A stretch of 57,777 nucleotides of DNA from assembly GCA_022841545.1 (NCBI GenBank), contig JALHRF010000006.1, forward strand, positions 1 through 57,777. Direction: 5' to 3'. This document shows positions 25,748 through 34,234 of the stretch, piece after piece. Below the pieces are notes generated by a model. That model searched no databases, was not told where the DNA came from, and worked only from the letters and a program-made list of their open reading frames with translations. This DNA is from Bauldia sp. (GTDB lineage: Bacteria > Pseudomonadota > Alphaproteobacteria > Rhizobiales > Kaistiaceae). The position numbers and the translations under genes are program-made. Positions within the stretch are counted from its first letter, which is position 1, and every line of letters begins with the position of its first letter.

Positions 25748-26425
25748 CTACGCGTGGCTCGCCGCGCCGGTTCCCGGCGCCACCGCTGGTGAGGCCTCGA
25801 TCACCACATCATCACCGTCGAGTTTTGCCGACACCGCCATTCCTACCGCGCGCGCCAGCGCGCCGGCGTAGTAGCCCTGCACCGCATGGGCGTCGACGGC
25901 GCTCGGCTCCACATCGCCCGGAACCAGCTTCTCGAAGGCCGCCGGCACCCGCGCACTCGGGCCGACGCAACGGATCACGAAGCGCGGGGCGGCGACGTCC
26001 CCTTCGACCGAAACGCCGATCCTGCCGCCGCGCGGCACCGCCGCATTGGCGAGGAGGATCAGGTTGAGGAGGAGCTTGACCCGGTTCTTGGCCATCAGCG
26101 CCCGTGGCGCGGTGAAGCTGAACTCCGCCTTCTCGCCCTTCATGTAGCCGGTCGCCACCTTGTCGGCGTCGCCAAGGTCGATCTCGGCGCCGGCCGATCC
26201 GGCGGCGCCGAAGGCGAGCCGGGCGAACTGGAGCTTGGCCGAGGCCTGCGTTGCGCTCTTCCGGATGAGGTCGAAGGCAAAAACCTTCATCTCCTCGTCC
26301 TTCTCCTCGTCGAGCACCTCGAGGCCGTTGATGATCGCGCCCACCGGCGAGATGATGTCGTGGCAGACGCGACTGCAGAGGAGCGCTGCGAGATCGAGTG
26401 CTCCGAGTTCGACCCGGTCGGTCAT
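25748..26425 (-). CDS. chpT: Histidine phosphotransferase ChpT
   Basis: 225 residues. The phospho-accepting histidine is His22 in SRVCHDIISPVGAIINGLEVL, followed by KLQFARLAFGAAGSAGAEIDL and the degenerate ATPase-like C-terminal half (NRVKLLLNLILLANAAVPRGG). ChpT passes phosphate from CckA to CtrA and CpdR. ATG 26425 follows GGAGGATCAACG, which fixes the start; the open frame upstream has no similarity. The acidic EEKDEEM insert is usual. Confidence 0.92.
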   Translation of the reverse strand: MTDRVELGALDLAALLCSRVCHDIISPVGAIINGLEVLDEEKDEEMKVFAFDLIRKSATQASAKLQFARLAFGAAGSAGAEIDLGDADKVATGYMKGEKAEFSFTAPRALMAKNRVKLLLNLILLANAAVPRGGRIGVSVEGDVAAPRFVIRCVGPSARVPAAFEKLVPGDVEPSAVDAHAVQGYYAGALARAVGMAVSAKLDGDDVVIEASPAVAPGTGAASHA

Positions 26426-26641
26426 CGTTGATCCTCCGGCGGTCTCATGGCCCGAATCGGCTCGGGCCTGTCGCTTCGCGGGATACACGGCCCCGTCCGA
26501 CCTGCCAACCTCCGGGCCCGCGTCGCCGGCTCGGGCCGCAAGCGACCGGAGGTGTCGGCCTGCCGCGGTCCTGCCCGGTTTTCGCCTACACTTGCCAAAT
26601 GACCGATTCGCCGGCCGCACCGGCCAAATGCGGGTAAAGCC

Positions 26642-27262
26642 ATGGTTCTCCGTTCGATTTTTGCAGTTCTGGCGCTCGCCCTCTGCGGGCTTGCCGGCGT
26701 AACCGCCGCAGGCGCCCAGGAACTTGAGGTCGTCGCCCCGACCTATGACGAGCCCGCGGCCGCACCGGGCACGCCGCCCTCGACCTTCACGATCGATGAA
26801 GTCGTGGCAAACGGGCAGCGCGTTTTTGGCGGCTTCACGCAAGGGTTTGCGGCGATCGTCGAGCGGGCCGTCAGCAGCTACGGCCTGCCCAATGGCTACA
26901 TCGTCGGGGAGGAGGCCGGGGGCGCGCTTATCGGCGGCGCCCGGTACGGCGAGGGCGTCCTCTATACCCGCAATGCCGGCCAGCATCGCGTCTACTGGCA
27001 GGGGCCGTCGCTCGGCTTCGACATCGGCGCCAGCGGCAACCGGGTCATGATGATGGTGTACAATCTCCCGTCGGTGGAGGCGATCTACAACCGCTATGCC
27101 GGAGTGAACGGGTCGGCCTATGTGGTTGCCGGGCTCGGCATGACGGTGCTGTCGCGGAGCGGAATCTATGTCGTGCCCGTGGTTTCCGGGGTCGGCGCCC
27201 GGCTCGGCGTCAATTTCGGCTACATCAAGTTCACCCCGCAGCCGACCTGGAATCCGTTCTGA
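26642..27262 (+). CDS. eipA: Periplasmic envelope protein EipA (DUF1134)
   Basis: 206 residues. Signal peptide (FAVLALALCGLAGVTAAGAQ), then the DUF1134 domain with GFTQGFAAIVERAVSSYGLPNGYIVGEEAGGA, GEGVLYTRNAGQHRVYWQGPS and SGIYVVPVVSGVGARLGVNFGYIKF. The Brucella homologue EipA forms a small beta-barrel, is directly activated by CtrA and protects against envelope stress. No perfect CtrA box is visible just upstream here. It lies beside ctrA-chpT and is divergent from chpT. Confidence 0.88.
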   Translation: MVLRSIFAVLALALCGLAGVTAAGAQELEVVAPTYDEPAAAPGTPPSTFTIDEVVANGQRVFGGFTQGFAAIVERAVSSYGLPNGYIVGEEAGGALIGGARYGEGVLYTRNAGQHRVYWQGPSLGFDIGASGNRVMMMVYNLPSVEAIYNRYAGVNGSAYVVAGLGMTVLSRSGIYVVPVVSGVGARLGVNFGYIKFTPQPTWNPF

Positions 27263-27397
27263 CCGCACGTCATTACAACCCCGCGGCGCTTGCCGAAACG
27301 TTGCCGGTGGCGTCGGCTTTCGGGTTAATATAGGGGTAGCGCGGCCCGCGCCGGCCCCGGCGCAGAAGATGGGGCGACCGCCGGGAAACCGGCGAGA

Positions 27398-28744
27398 GTG
27401 GAGCAGAGATCGTTGATCCAAGCGGTCATGTATTTCGTGCTCGGCCTGCTCACGGCGGGCCTTGTGGCGTTGGCGCTGTCGCCGGCCGTATGGCGCCGCG
27501 CGCACCGGCTTGCCAAGGCCCGCGTCGAGGGCAGCCTGCCGATGTCGCTGGGGGAGGTCCAGGCGGAGAAGGACCAACTTCGCGCGTCCTTCGCCATGTC
27601 CGCGCGACGGCTCGAATTGCAGGTGGCGGACCTCAGGAAGGCCGCGAGCGAACAGACGCTTGCCGCCGGTCGCTACAAAGCCGAGATGGCGACGCTGACG
27701 AGCGCGATCGAGGCCGGCAAGGCCGGAATTGCCGCCCTTGAGGCGCGCCTTGCCGCGGCTGGAGACGCCCTCAAGGCAGCCGAGGCGCGGATCGAAGCCG
27801 TGCGCGCCGAGGTCGCCTCCCGCGATGCCGCGCTGGCCGAACGCGCGCACCGGATCATGGGCCTCGAAGCCGGGCTCGCCGCAGCCAATCTCCTCACCGA
27901 AGAGCAGCGGCTCGAGCTGGTGGCGCGCGACACCACGATCGGCAATCTCCACGATCAGCTGGCGGCGTCGCGGGCTGGCGAGGCGCAGGTCGCCGCGGCC
28001 CGCGACGAGGTCGCCGCGGCGCTCGAAGCGGAAAAGGCGGCGCTTGCAGCCGAGCGGGTCCGAACCGAGGGCCTGGAGGCCCGGATCGCCGCCTTCGGCA
28101 TCGAGCGCACCGACCGCATGGCCGCGCTGGAGCGCCGCTCCGCCGAGATCGGCGCCATGGAGGCGGAACTCGCCGCGGCGCGGACCGAGCGCGAGGCGCT
28201 GTCCGCCACCGTCGCCGCGCTGGAGGCCGAACGCGCCGAACGGCTGGCCGAGATCGCCAGGCGCACCGACGAGATCGCCGCCCTCCGCGCCGGGGCGTTG
28301 ACTGCGGACGGTGGAACGCCGGTAGCCGCGAACGACGCCGGTGACAACATGCAGAAGGCGATCGAATCGATCGAAGCCGAGAAGGCGTCGATCGAGGCGC
28401 GTCTCGCCGCGCTCGAGGCCGACCACGCGGTGGTGCTGAGCGAGAATGCCGACCTCCGGCGCACCGTATCGAACGACAGCGAGGCCCATGCGGCCGACGC
28501 ACAGCTCCGCGAGCGCCTCGCCGAGATCGCGGCGCAGGTGCTGCGTCTCACGCAGCAGCAGAGCGCGGCGCCCGCCGCCGACGCGCCCCCGCCGCGACGC
28601 GCCGACAAGGGTAATGGCGGACCCCACCTCCACGCGATCACGCCCGCGGCCGCCCCGCCTCTGGCGTCCGAGGCGCCGAAGCCCGATCAGGGACGCTCGC
28701 TGGCCGAGCGCATCCGCGCGCTCCAGCAAGCCGCACGCCATTGA
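27398..28744 (+). CDS. Inner-membrane coiled-coil protein, conserved in Hyphomicrobiales
   Basis: 448 residues. One N-terminal transmembrane helix (VMYFVLGLLTAGLVALALSPAVW), then PMSLGEVQAEKDQLRASFAMSARRLE and about 300 residues of Ala/Glu/Arg-rich heptads predicted to form a long cytoplasmic coiled coil. The C-terminal ~60 residues are Pro-rich and likely disordered, ending SLAERIRALQQ. Function unknown; such anchored rods often organise envelope or division proteins. Start GTG 27398; an in-frame TTG at 27413 has a better-placed GGAG and is a possible alternative. Confidence 0.75.
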   Translation: MEQRSLIQAVMYFVLGLLTAGLVALALSPAVWRRAHRLAKARVEGSLPMSLGEVQAEKDQLRASFAMSARRLELQVADLRKAASEQTLAAGRYKAEMATLTSAIEAGKAGIAALEARLAAAGDALKAAEARIEAVRAEVASRDAALAERAHRIMGLEAGLAAANLLTEEQRLELVARDTTIGNLHDQLAASRAGEAQVAAARDEVAAALEAEKAALAAERVRTEGLEARIAAFGIERTDRMAALERRSAEIGAMEAELAAARTEREALSATVAALEAERAERLAEIARRTDEIAALRAGALTADGGTPVAANDAGDNMQKAIESIEAEKASIEARLAALEADHAVVLSENADLRRTVSNDSEAHAADAQLRERLAEIAAQVLRLTQQQSAAPAADAPPPRRADKGNGGPHLHAITPAAAPPLASEAPKPDQGRSLAERIRALQQAARH

Positions 28745-28831
28745 CGGCTTGCCCGCAGCGGGAACGAAAAGAGCCGCAGCGTCGTTATCGCCAGCCCGCC
28801 GATGCGGGCGGAACAGAGAGGGGTGCACCAC

Positions 28832-29005
28832 ATGGACAAGGACCGGATCGAAGGCTCCGCCAAGCAGGCGAAGGGCGCGGTCAAGGAAGCGACCGGCAAA
28901 GTGCTCGGCGACGCCAAGCTCCAATCGGAAGGCAAGGCCGACAAGGCCGAGGGGAAGATCCAGAACGCCGTCGGCGGGATCAAGGACACGCTGCGTGGCA
29001 AATAG
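28832..29005 (+). CDS. CsbD-family stress protein
   Basis: 57 residues, MDKDRIEGSAKQAKGAVKEATGK then KLQSEGKADKAEGKIQNAVGGIKD, the complete CsbD domain. These small, charged proteins accumulate under general stress; their action is unknown. AGAGAGGGG precedes the ATG. Confidence 0.9.
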   Translation: MDKDRIEGSAKQAKGAVKEATGKVLGDAKLQSEGKADKAEGKIQNAVGGIKDTLRGK

Positions 29006-29300
29006 GGGCCTCGGCCTCGGGCCGTTCGACGCCTGGACGGCCCTTTTCGCTCAAACCCGCTTCGCCATCGACTGCCACACCGTCATCACGCTGCGCATGA
29101 TGCGCATGGCCGGCGGCGGCGACGTCGCCATGCGCGAGGCAGTCCGCATGGTCACCGAGAAGATGGACACCTTTGCCAGCGCGCACATGGCGGCGGTGGC
29201 CGCGATGCCGCGCCACGGGTTGCATGGCGCCGCGACCGCCGCCGAGCAGCACTATCGCCGCACGGTGTCCCGCAACCGGCGCCGGCTGTCAGGGGGGTGA
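28995..29300 (+). CDS. Small helical protein, phasin-like, overlapping CsbD
   Basis: 101 residues from a GTG that overlaps the CsbD stop by 11 bases. LGPFDAWTALFAQTRFAIDCHTVITLRMMRMAGGG resembles the N-terminal amphipathic part of many small alphaproteobacterial phasin-like proteins of unknown function. The overlap suggests coupled translation with csbD. The start codon is inferred. Confidence 0.55.
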   Translation: MANRGLGLGPFDAWTALFAQTRFAIDCHTVITLRMMRMAGGGDVAMREAVRMVTEKMDTFASAHMAAVAAMPRHGLHGAATAAEQHYRRTVSRNRRRLSGG

Positions 29301-29341
29301 GCGCTGCGGCCTTCAGGCCATGCGGAGTGGATTGAAATTAC

Positions 29342-29761
29342 TCAGAAAGCCGAAGTCCGTTGCCACTTCAGAACGCCTCGTCCCTTGCGGCCGGGAAACA
29401 TCGGGTGCTGCGTCTCTGTAGATGTGATCGAAAGAACATCGCCGTCCACCGAGAACGTCCGCGCTTGTTCGGTGCCCACCCACCCGGGATGCCAGGAAAC
29501 TTCAACCTCGGTGATGAACTGATCCTCGCCTTCAAGTCGGAACGGACCAGCATAGGCCATCATGGTCCTGAAAAGAGCGGCATCGCCGGACTCGCCATCC
29601 GACGATACCCGGCCTTTGGACGTGACGACGGTCATCATCCGCTTGTCCGGGGTTATGAAGAGGTAGCCGAGCGGATCGGCCCCATACATATCCCTGCATT
29701 CGCCGGTGTCGGTGAGGACAAACTGGAGCGTTATCAGTTTCCAGGTACCGACTATCTTCAA
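29342..29761 (-). CDS. Lipocalin-like domain protein
   Basis: 139 residues, LKIVGTWKLITLQFVLTDTGECRDMYGADPLGYLFITPDKRMMTV then FRTMMAYAGPFRLEGEDQF, typical of the Lipocalin_5 family, a small beta-barrel found in secondary metabolism and stress. The start is TTG 29761 with a GGAAGG site; TTGA overlaps the aminotransferase stop, so translation is coupled. The reason for pairing with an aminotransferase is unknown. Confidence 0.75.
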   Translation of the reverse strand: MKIVGTWKLITLQFVLTDTGECRDMYGADPLGYLFITPDKRMMTVVTSKGRVSSDGESGDAALFRTMMAYAGPFRLEGEDQFITEVEVSWHPGWVGTEQARTFSVDGDVLSITSTETQHPMFPGRKGRGVLKWQRTSAF

Positions 29762-30966
29762 GTTCCTTCCCCCACGGCCATGTGAAGCGTTCCCGCACCG
29801 GCCTCGGCGAGGACGGCGACCGCCTTGTCGACCATGGCGTCGGACGCGGTGAGCGAGATGCGGAAGTGGTCGGGCGCCGAGAGGATCGAGCCCGGCATGA
29901 CGAAGACGTCGCGGGCGGCGAGCCGGTTCCAGTGGACGTCCGGGTCGCCGTCGGGCCAGCGGCTGAACAGGTAGAAGGTCCCCTCCGGCAGGAGCGGCGC
30001 GTACCCCGCCGCGGCGAGCGCGGCCATCAGCCGGTCGCGGCGGCGGGTGAGCGCCGCCTGGTCGATCGACAGGTCCTCGAGCGCGGGAATGGCGTGCTGC
30101 ATCAGCGCGCTCGCAAAGCTCCAGCCGAGCGCCATCTGCGCGACGAAGGTCGCCTCGCGGAGCGCGTTCCGCGCATCCCGGGGCATCAGCGGCGAGACGG
30201 CGAGGTAGCCGAGCCGCTGGCCCGGGGTGAGCAGGATCTTGCCGTAGCTGTAAGTGACCAGCGTCCACGGATAGACCGCCGCGGGGCTGACAAAATCCCG
30301 GCCATCGAACCTGAGCCGGCGATAGGGCTCGTCGGAGAGGAGGAAGATGCGGCGGCCGATCCGCGCCGAGGCGCGGTCGAGCAGGTCGGACAGGGCGGCG
30401 AGGCTCGCCCGGTCGTAGATGCGGCCGGTGGGGTTGTGCGGGGTGTTGACGATCACCATCCGCGTCCGCGGCCCGATCGCCGCGTCGATGGCGGCAATGT
30501 CGAGATCGAAGCGCGGCGCGGCGAGCCGTACACGCCGCGGCACGGCATTGGCGGCATGGAGCATCGGCGCGTAGGAGAACCAGGCCGGCTCGCAGATGAT
30601 CGCCTCGTCGCCCGCGTCGAGCACCAGGCGGAAGGCGAGCGCGATGGCAGCGAAGGCGCCGGCGGTGAGGGCGAAATCCTCCGGCTCGAAGGCGAGGCCG
30701 AGCTCGCGGCCGACACGCTCGGCAAGGAACGCGCGGGGCTCGTCCTCGCTGGTCTTGTAGGCGAACCAGCTCTTGTCGTGCGGCTCGGTCGCCTCGCGGA
30801 GGGCTGTGACGAAACCGGGGAGCGGCATCTCCTGCGGGTTGCCGAAGGTGAAATCGGCGATCCCCGGCGCGAACCGCCGCTCGGCATAGCGCGAGCGGAA
30901 GTAGAAGTCGGCGACCGGCGCAAAGTCTGCGTCGGTCTCGCGGATGCGCTTCGACACTTCGGACAT
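29758..30966 (-). CDS. Class I/II pyridoxal-phosphate aminotransferase
   Basis: 402 residues. FTFGNPQEMPLPGFVTALREA, NTPHNPTGRIYDRAS, SDEPYRRLRF and the PLP lysine in TYSYGKILLTPGQRLGYL are all present, as is FRISLTAS near the end with the substrate-carboxylate arginine. It belongs with aspartate/aromatic-type aminotransferases; the amino donor is not predictable. ATG 30966 (MSEVSKRIRE) is chosen because the upstream frame lacks a domain. Confidence 0.88.
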   Translation of the reverse strand: MSEVSKRIRETDADFAPVADFYFRSRYAERRFAPGIADFTFGNPQEMPLPGFVTALREATEPHDKSWFAYKTSEDEPRAFLAERVGRELGLAFEPEDFALTAGAFAAIALAFRLVLDAGDEAIICEPAWFSYAPMLHAANAVPRRVRLAAPRFDLDIAAIDAAIGPRTRMVIVNTPHNPTGRIYDRASLAALSDLLDRASARIGRRIFLLSDEPYRRLRFDGRDFVSPAAVYPWTLVTYSYGKILLTPGQRLGYLAVSPLMPRDARNALREATFVAQMALGWSFASALMQHAIPALEDLSIDQAALTRRRDRLMAALAAAGYAPLLPEGTFYLFSRWPDGDPDVHWNRLAARDVFVMPGSILSAPDHFRISLTASDAMVDKAVAVLAEAGAGTLHMAVGEGT

Positions 30967-31125
30967 GGCGGGCCTCGCTGAACGATCCCACCGGTATCGC
31001 GCTAAACGGAGGCGTCCCCTGTGACCGATGTCACACGGGCCTGAAGCGCGAGACGCGCTGGCGGCCATGGCCGGGAGAGGGCCGGCGCCAAGGCGCCGAC
31101 CGTACGCAGGGCTGTTCGGGATCGC

Positions 31126-32301
31126 TTACCCAAGGATCAGGAAATGGCTTTCGTCGAGCTCGACGCCGGAACCTACCTTCGCGACCTTCTGCCCCTCGTA
31201 GAGCAGCCACGAGCCGTCCTGCTCGAAATGCTCGTCCCAGTCGTCTTCGCTCAGATCACCGACCTCCAGCTCATCGAAGTATTTCTGGATGAGAATGAAC
31301 ATGTCCTCGGAGTCGTCGAAGTCGCCGATCTTGTCCCAGTGCTTGTTGCCGGCGATATCGAAGATGAAATAGTCGGTGTCGTCGCCGCCCCACAGCTTGT
31401 CGCGCTGTTTGCCGCCGACAATGTAATCGATGCCCTCGTCGCCGTAGAGCTTGTCCTTCCCGACGCCGCCGATGAGTACGTCGCTTCCGTCGCCGCCATA
31501 GGCCTTGTCGTTGCCCTTGCCGAGGTCGATGATGTCGTCATCGTCGGTCGACGAGAATTTCTTGCCGACCAGATCGACGCCCACCACGTCGTTCTTCTTC
31601 GTGCCCTTGATGATGTTGCCGGTCGGTTCCTCGTCGGTCGTGCTGTTCGAGGCGTGAAGGACGTCCGCCCAGGCGGTGTTCTGGGTTCCCGGCTCCGGCA
31701 GGGCGTTGTACCAGTCCCAGCCGAGATAGATCACCTGGCCCTGGCCGAACTGGAAGCCGGCGACCGACGAGCCGTCGGAGTTTTCGTAAAAGGTCACCGC
31801 GTGGTCCGGCAGGTCGTCCGGGTCGAGCACGTTGGTCCCGTCGTTGTCGGGCAGCGGACCGTGCCCCTCGAAGGTGGTGTCCTCGGCGTCGCCGGTCTCG
31901 GTCGTCTGCGCCAAGGTCTGGACTTCGGAGAGCTCCGTCTTGAAGATTGCATTGATGAGGTTGACCCCGTGGGGGATCTTGTCGGAGCCCTCGTTATAGG
32001 TGCTGTGGAAAACGAGCGTTCCGCCGTTCGAGACGAACAGCCGGAGCAGCGCGATGGCGCCCTTGGAAAGCTCGAGTTCCCCGATGAGCATCGGGATGTG
32101 GATGACGTCCGCATCCAGCGACGCCACGAGCCAGGAATCCGCGTCCGTGCCGGTAAAGGTGGTTACGTCATGGCCCTTGGCTTCGAGGGCGGCTTTGACC
32201 TCCGATCCTTCCTCGTCAAACGTGCCGTCGATGTTGACGTACTCGGGATCATAGAACAGGTAGACTTCAGCTCCGCTGAGCTGTTCGGTTGCAAGTGCCA
32301 C
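31126..32301 (-). CDS. RTX-type protein with a glutamine-amidotransferase-like N-terminal domain
   Basis: 391 residues, acidic. Residues ~1-215 (VYLFYDPEYVNIDGTF, DVIHIPMLIGELELSKGAIALLRLFVSNGGTLVF, FQFGQGQVIYLGWDWYN) look like the ThuA/GATase1-type flavodoxin-like fold. Residues ~245-310 contain RTX nonapeptides (DLGKGNDKAYGGDGSDVL, GGVGKDKLYGDEGIDY, GGDDTDYF) that bind calcium. There is no N-terminal signal peptide, as expected for type I secretion, but no secretion genes are in the window. The combination is unusual. Confidence 0.75.
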   Translation of the reverse strand: MALATEQLSGAEVYLFYDPEYVNIDGTFDEEGSEVKAALEAKGHDVTTFTGTDADSWLVASLDADVIHIPMLIGELELSKGAIALLRLFVSNGGTLVFHSTYNEGSDKIPHGVNLINAIFKTELSEVQTLAQTTETGDAEDTTFEGHGPLPDNDGTNVLDPDDLPDHAVTFYENSDGSSVAGFQFGQGQVIYLGWDWYNALPEPGTQNTAWADVLHASNSTTDEEPTGNIIKGTKKNDVVGVDLVGKKFSSTDDDDIIDLGKGNDKAYGGDGSDVLIGGVGKDKLYGDEGIDYIVGGKQRDKLWGGDDTDYFIFDIAGNKHWDKIGDFDDSEDMFILIQKYFDELEVGDLSEDDWDEHFEQDGSWLLYEGQKVAKVGSGVELDESHFLILG

Positions 32302-32530
32302 AGTGAATTCCTCCGGAAAATGGACGGCTTCTTTGCCGTTTCAACGCCGCATCTCGTGCCAGCGACTGCGGCTCAAACTCATTTTCGGTGAATTTTCACA
32401 GTCCCCAGCGGCGCGGATAATGACAGAAATATCAGGGGTGGCGAGCGAAATGTCCGGGGATCGCGGCTCCCGCTTAGCCCGCTCAATCCAATTCAACAGC
32501 AGAATCAGTCGCCCCCGCAAGGCTCCCGAA

Positions 32531-33007
32531 TCAGCCCGGCTCGCGGGTGAGGAACCCTTCCGGCATGGCGTCGGGGTCTTCGACCCGCGGGTCGAAGCCA
32601 TGCATGTAGAGCGCCCACTGGAGGCCGATGAGGGCGCCCTTGATCGGCCGGAGCAGCGCCAGCGTCATGACCAGCGTCAGCGGCAGCCAGATCGCGAGAT
32701 GGGTCATCACCGAAAGCTCTGTGGCGAAGAACACCGCGGCCATCAGCGGCACGATCACGTGGCCGACGACGACGATGGTGAAATAGGGCGGGGCATCGTC
32801 GGCGCGCTGGTGGCTGAGGTCCTCGCCGCAGACGGCGCAGGTCTCGACCGGCTTGAGGTAGCCGCGGAACAGCTTGCCCTCGCCGCAGTTCGGGCAGCGG
32901 CAGCGGAAGCCGCGCCACATCGCCTGCCATGACGAGCGCTTCGGCAGGCCGAGCTGGTTCAATGCGCTCGGCTGCTGCCAGACGGTGGTGTTCGGGGGAG
33001 CGTTCAT
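32531..33007 (-). CDS. DUF983 membrane protein with zinc-ribbon motifs
   Basis: 158 residues. FRCRCPNCGEGKLFRGYLKPVETCAVCGEDLSHQ gives two CxxC-type pairs, followed by DAPPYFTIVVVGHVIVPLM and a second transmembrane segment. DUF983 genes usually stand just downstream of rnr in Hyphomicrobiales; here a toxin-antitoxin pair lies between. ATG 33007 (MNAPPNTTVW) is chosen over an earlier in-frame start. Confidence 0.85.
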   Translation of the reverse strand: MNAPPNTTVWQQPSALNQLGLPKRSSWQAMWRGFRCRCPNCGEGKLFRGYLKPVETCAVCGEDLSHQRADDAPPYFTIVVVGHVIVPLMAAVFFATELSVMTHLAIWLPLTLVMTLALLRPIKGALIGLQWALYMHGFDPRVEDPDAMPEGFLTREPG

Positions 33008-33139
33008 GATCGGGGAACGTAAGTGCCACATCGGCTCGGCACAAGCCACCGCGCCGCCCGGCAGCGAAGATGTCGCGGGGCAATGGCGTACACCGTCGGT
33101 ATCACCCGGCGGGCCAGTCCCGCCCGCAATCCGGGGCTA

Positions 33140-33718
33140 CTACGGCCGGCCGAAATCGATCGCGCCATGTGCCCGGACGATCGCCATTTCAATCGCGGTG
33201 TCCTGCTCGCAGAAGACGATCAGGTTGTTCGATCGCAGCTCCCGCGCGCTTGGCGCCAGAATGCCGTCGGCACCGATAAAGGAGCAAGCCTCGGCGATCT
33301 GCTGCGAGCGGGGATATTCCTGTACGCGCTCGACATAGGCCAGTTGTCCGTATCGCGCGATCTCCAGGCCGAGAGCGCCGAGCGCATCGAGGCCGTCGAA
33401 CAGCATGACAGCCTCGAGCGCGACGCGAAGCTCGAACAGTTCGTAACGCACCTTCGACGGCGGGATCGGCTGGCCCTGATAGAGGTGAAACCGCCGTTCG
33501 GCGATCGCGGCTTCGCGAGTCTCCGACGTGTAGAGGACGTCGAAGCTGCCGTCGTCCCAACGGCCGCCGGATCGCCAGCACGCCAGGGGATCTGCTCCCT
33601 GTCTCACCGAACGCCAGACCGTACCCCGGTAGGGACGCTGGTGGATCTTCTCAAGCGCATCGAGCAGCCGCTGGTCGCGGATCGAACCGGAGTGCGTCGG
33701 TCCGCCGCGCGGGCCCAT
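33140..33718 (-). CDS. RES-domain toxin
   Basis: 192 residues with the RES domain: GTVWRSVRQGADPLACWRSGGRWDDGSFDVLYTSETREAAIAER places the conserved Arg, Glu and later Ser residues that line the NAD-binding pocket. RES toxins degrade NAD+ and stop growth until the cognate Xre antitoxin binds them. It starts two bases after the antitoxin stop, the usual order of this family. Confidence 0.88.
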   Translation of the reverse strand: MGPRGGPTHSGSIRDQRLLDALEKIHQRPYRGTVWRSVRQGADPLACWRSGGRWDDGSFDVLYTSETREAAIAERRFHLYQGQPIPPSKVRYELFELRVALEAVMLFDGLDALGALGLEIARYGQLAYVERVQEYPRSQQIAEACSFIGADGILAPSARELRSNNLIVFCEQDTAIEMAIVRAHGAIDFGRP

Positions 33719-33720
33719 GA

Positions 33721-34122
33721 TCAGAGATACGCGTCGGCATCCAGACGGTCGAGTATTGCAACCACGGCCTCCGACCGGCCATCATGGATCAGGTCGATTG
33801 CCCGTTCACCGTTTAGCTGGGGATGGCGGGCATAGAGCCAGGTCCGCACTTCCTCCTCCGAGTAGTACTCATTGAGCCGCATCACGACATAAGCCAGGTC
33901 CGACAGGACCAGCTGGGTCTTGGGGTGCGGCGCCTTCAGTCCGCTCGCCCAGCGGGATACCGTGGCCTTCGAGACGCCGGCGAAATTTGCAATGTCGGTG
34001 CCCTTCAGGCCGCCATCGCGCTGGAGGCGCTCCATGAACTGGGCGACCGGCCTCGTCCGACTTCCCGCCGCGGCTGGCTTCGGAGCGGATCGCCGGTGAC
34101 GATCCTGTAAGGTCGCGGGCAT
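33721..34122 (-). CDS. Xre/MbcA/ParS-type antitoxin
   Basis: 133 residues. An Xre-type helix-turn-helix (GTDIANFAGVSKATVSRWASG) is followed by the C-terminal toxin-binding domain (LAYVVMRLNEYYSEEEVRTWLYARHPQLNGERAIDLIHDGRSEAVVAILDRLDADAYL). It binds the RES toxin and represses its own promoter. ATG 34122 is preceded by AAAGGAACGATC. Confidence 0.88.
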   Translation of the reverse strand: MPATLQDRHRRSAPKPAAAGSRTRPVAQFMERLQRDGGLKGTDIANFAGVSKATVSRWASGLKAPHPKTQLVLSDLAYVVMRLNEYYSEEEVRTWLYARHPQLNGERAIDLIHDGRSEAVVAILDRLDADAYL

Positions 34123-34135
34123 GATCGTTCCTTTC

Positions 34136-34163
34136 TGTTTCAAGCAACCTATGTCGTGAAACA
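34136..34163. promoter_or_regulatory. Candidate operator of the Xre-RES pair
   Basis: The inverted repeat TGTTTCA (34136-34142) and TGAAACA (34157-34163) has a 14-base spacer and lies just upstream of the antitoxin start. A perfect seven-base dyad is consistent with Xre antitoxin binding and autorepression. Confidence 0.5.
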
Positions 34164-34234
34164 AAAAAGTCAACCCGCTCAGCTGCGTGCTCGGCATCCA
34201 GGCGGAGACGCTTGGACGCTCCGCTGGCGCTAGG

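Noticed and set aside
25748-28924. A very long open frame on the minus strand (over 1000 codons) covering chpT and the genes to its right
   Set aside because: Only the first-named part, from ATG 26425 downstream, is a protein family (ChpT). The upstream remainder is antisense to eipA and the coiled-coil gene, and high GC makes such shadow frames common.
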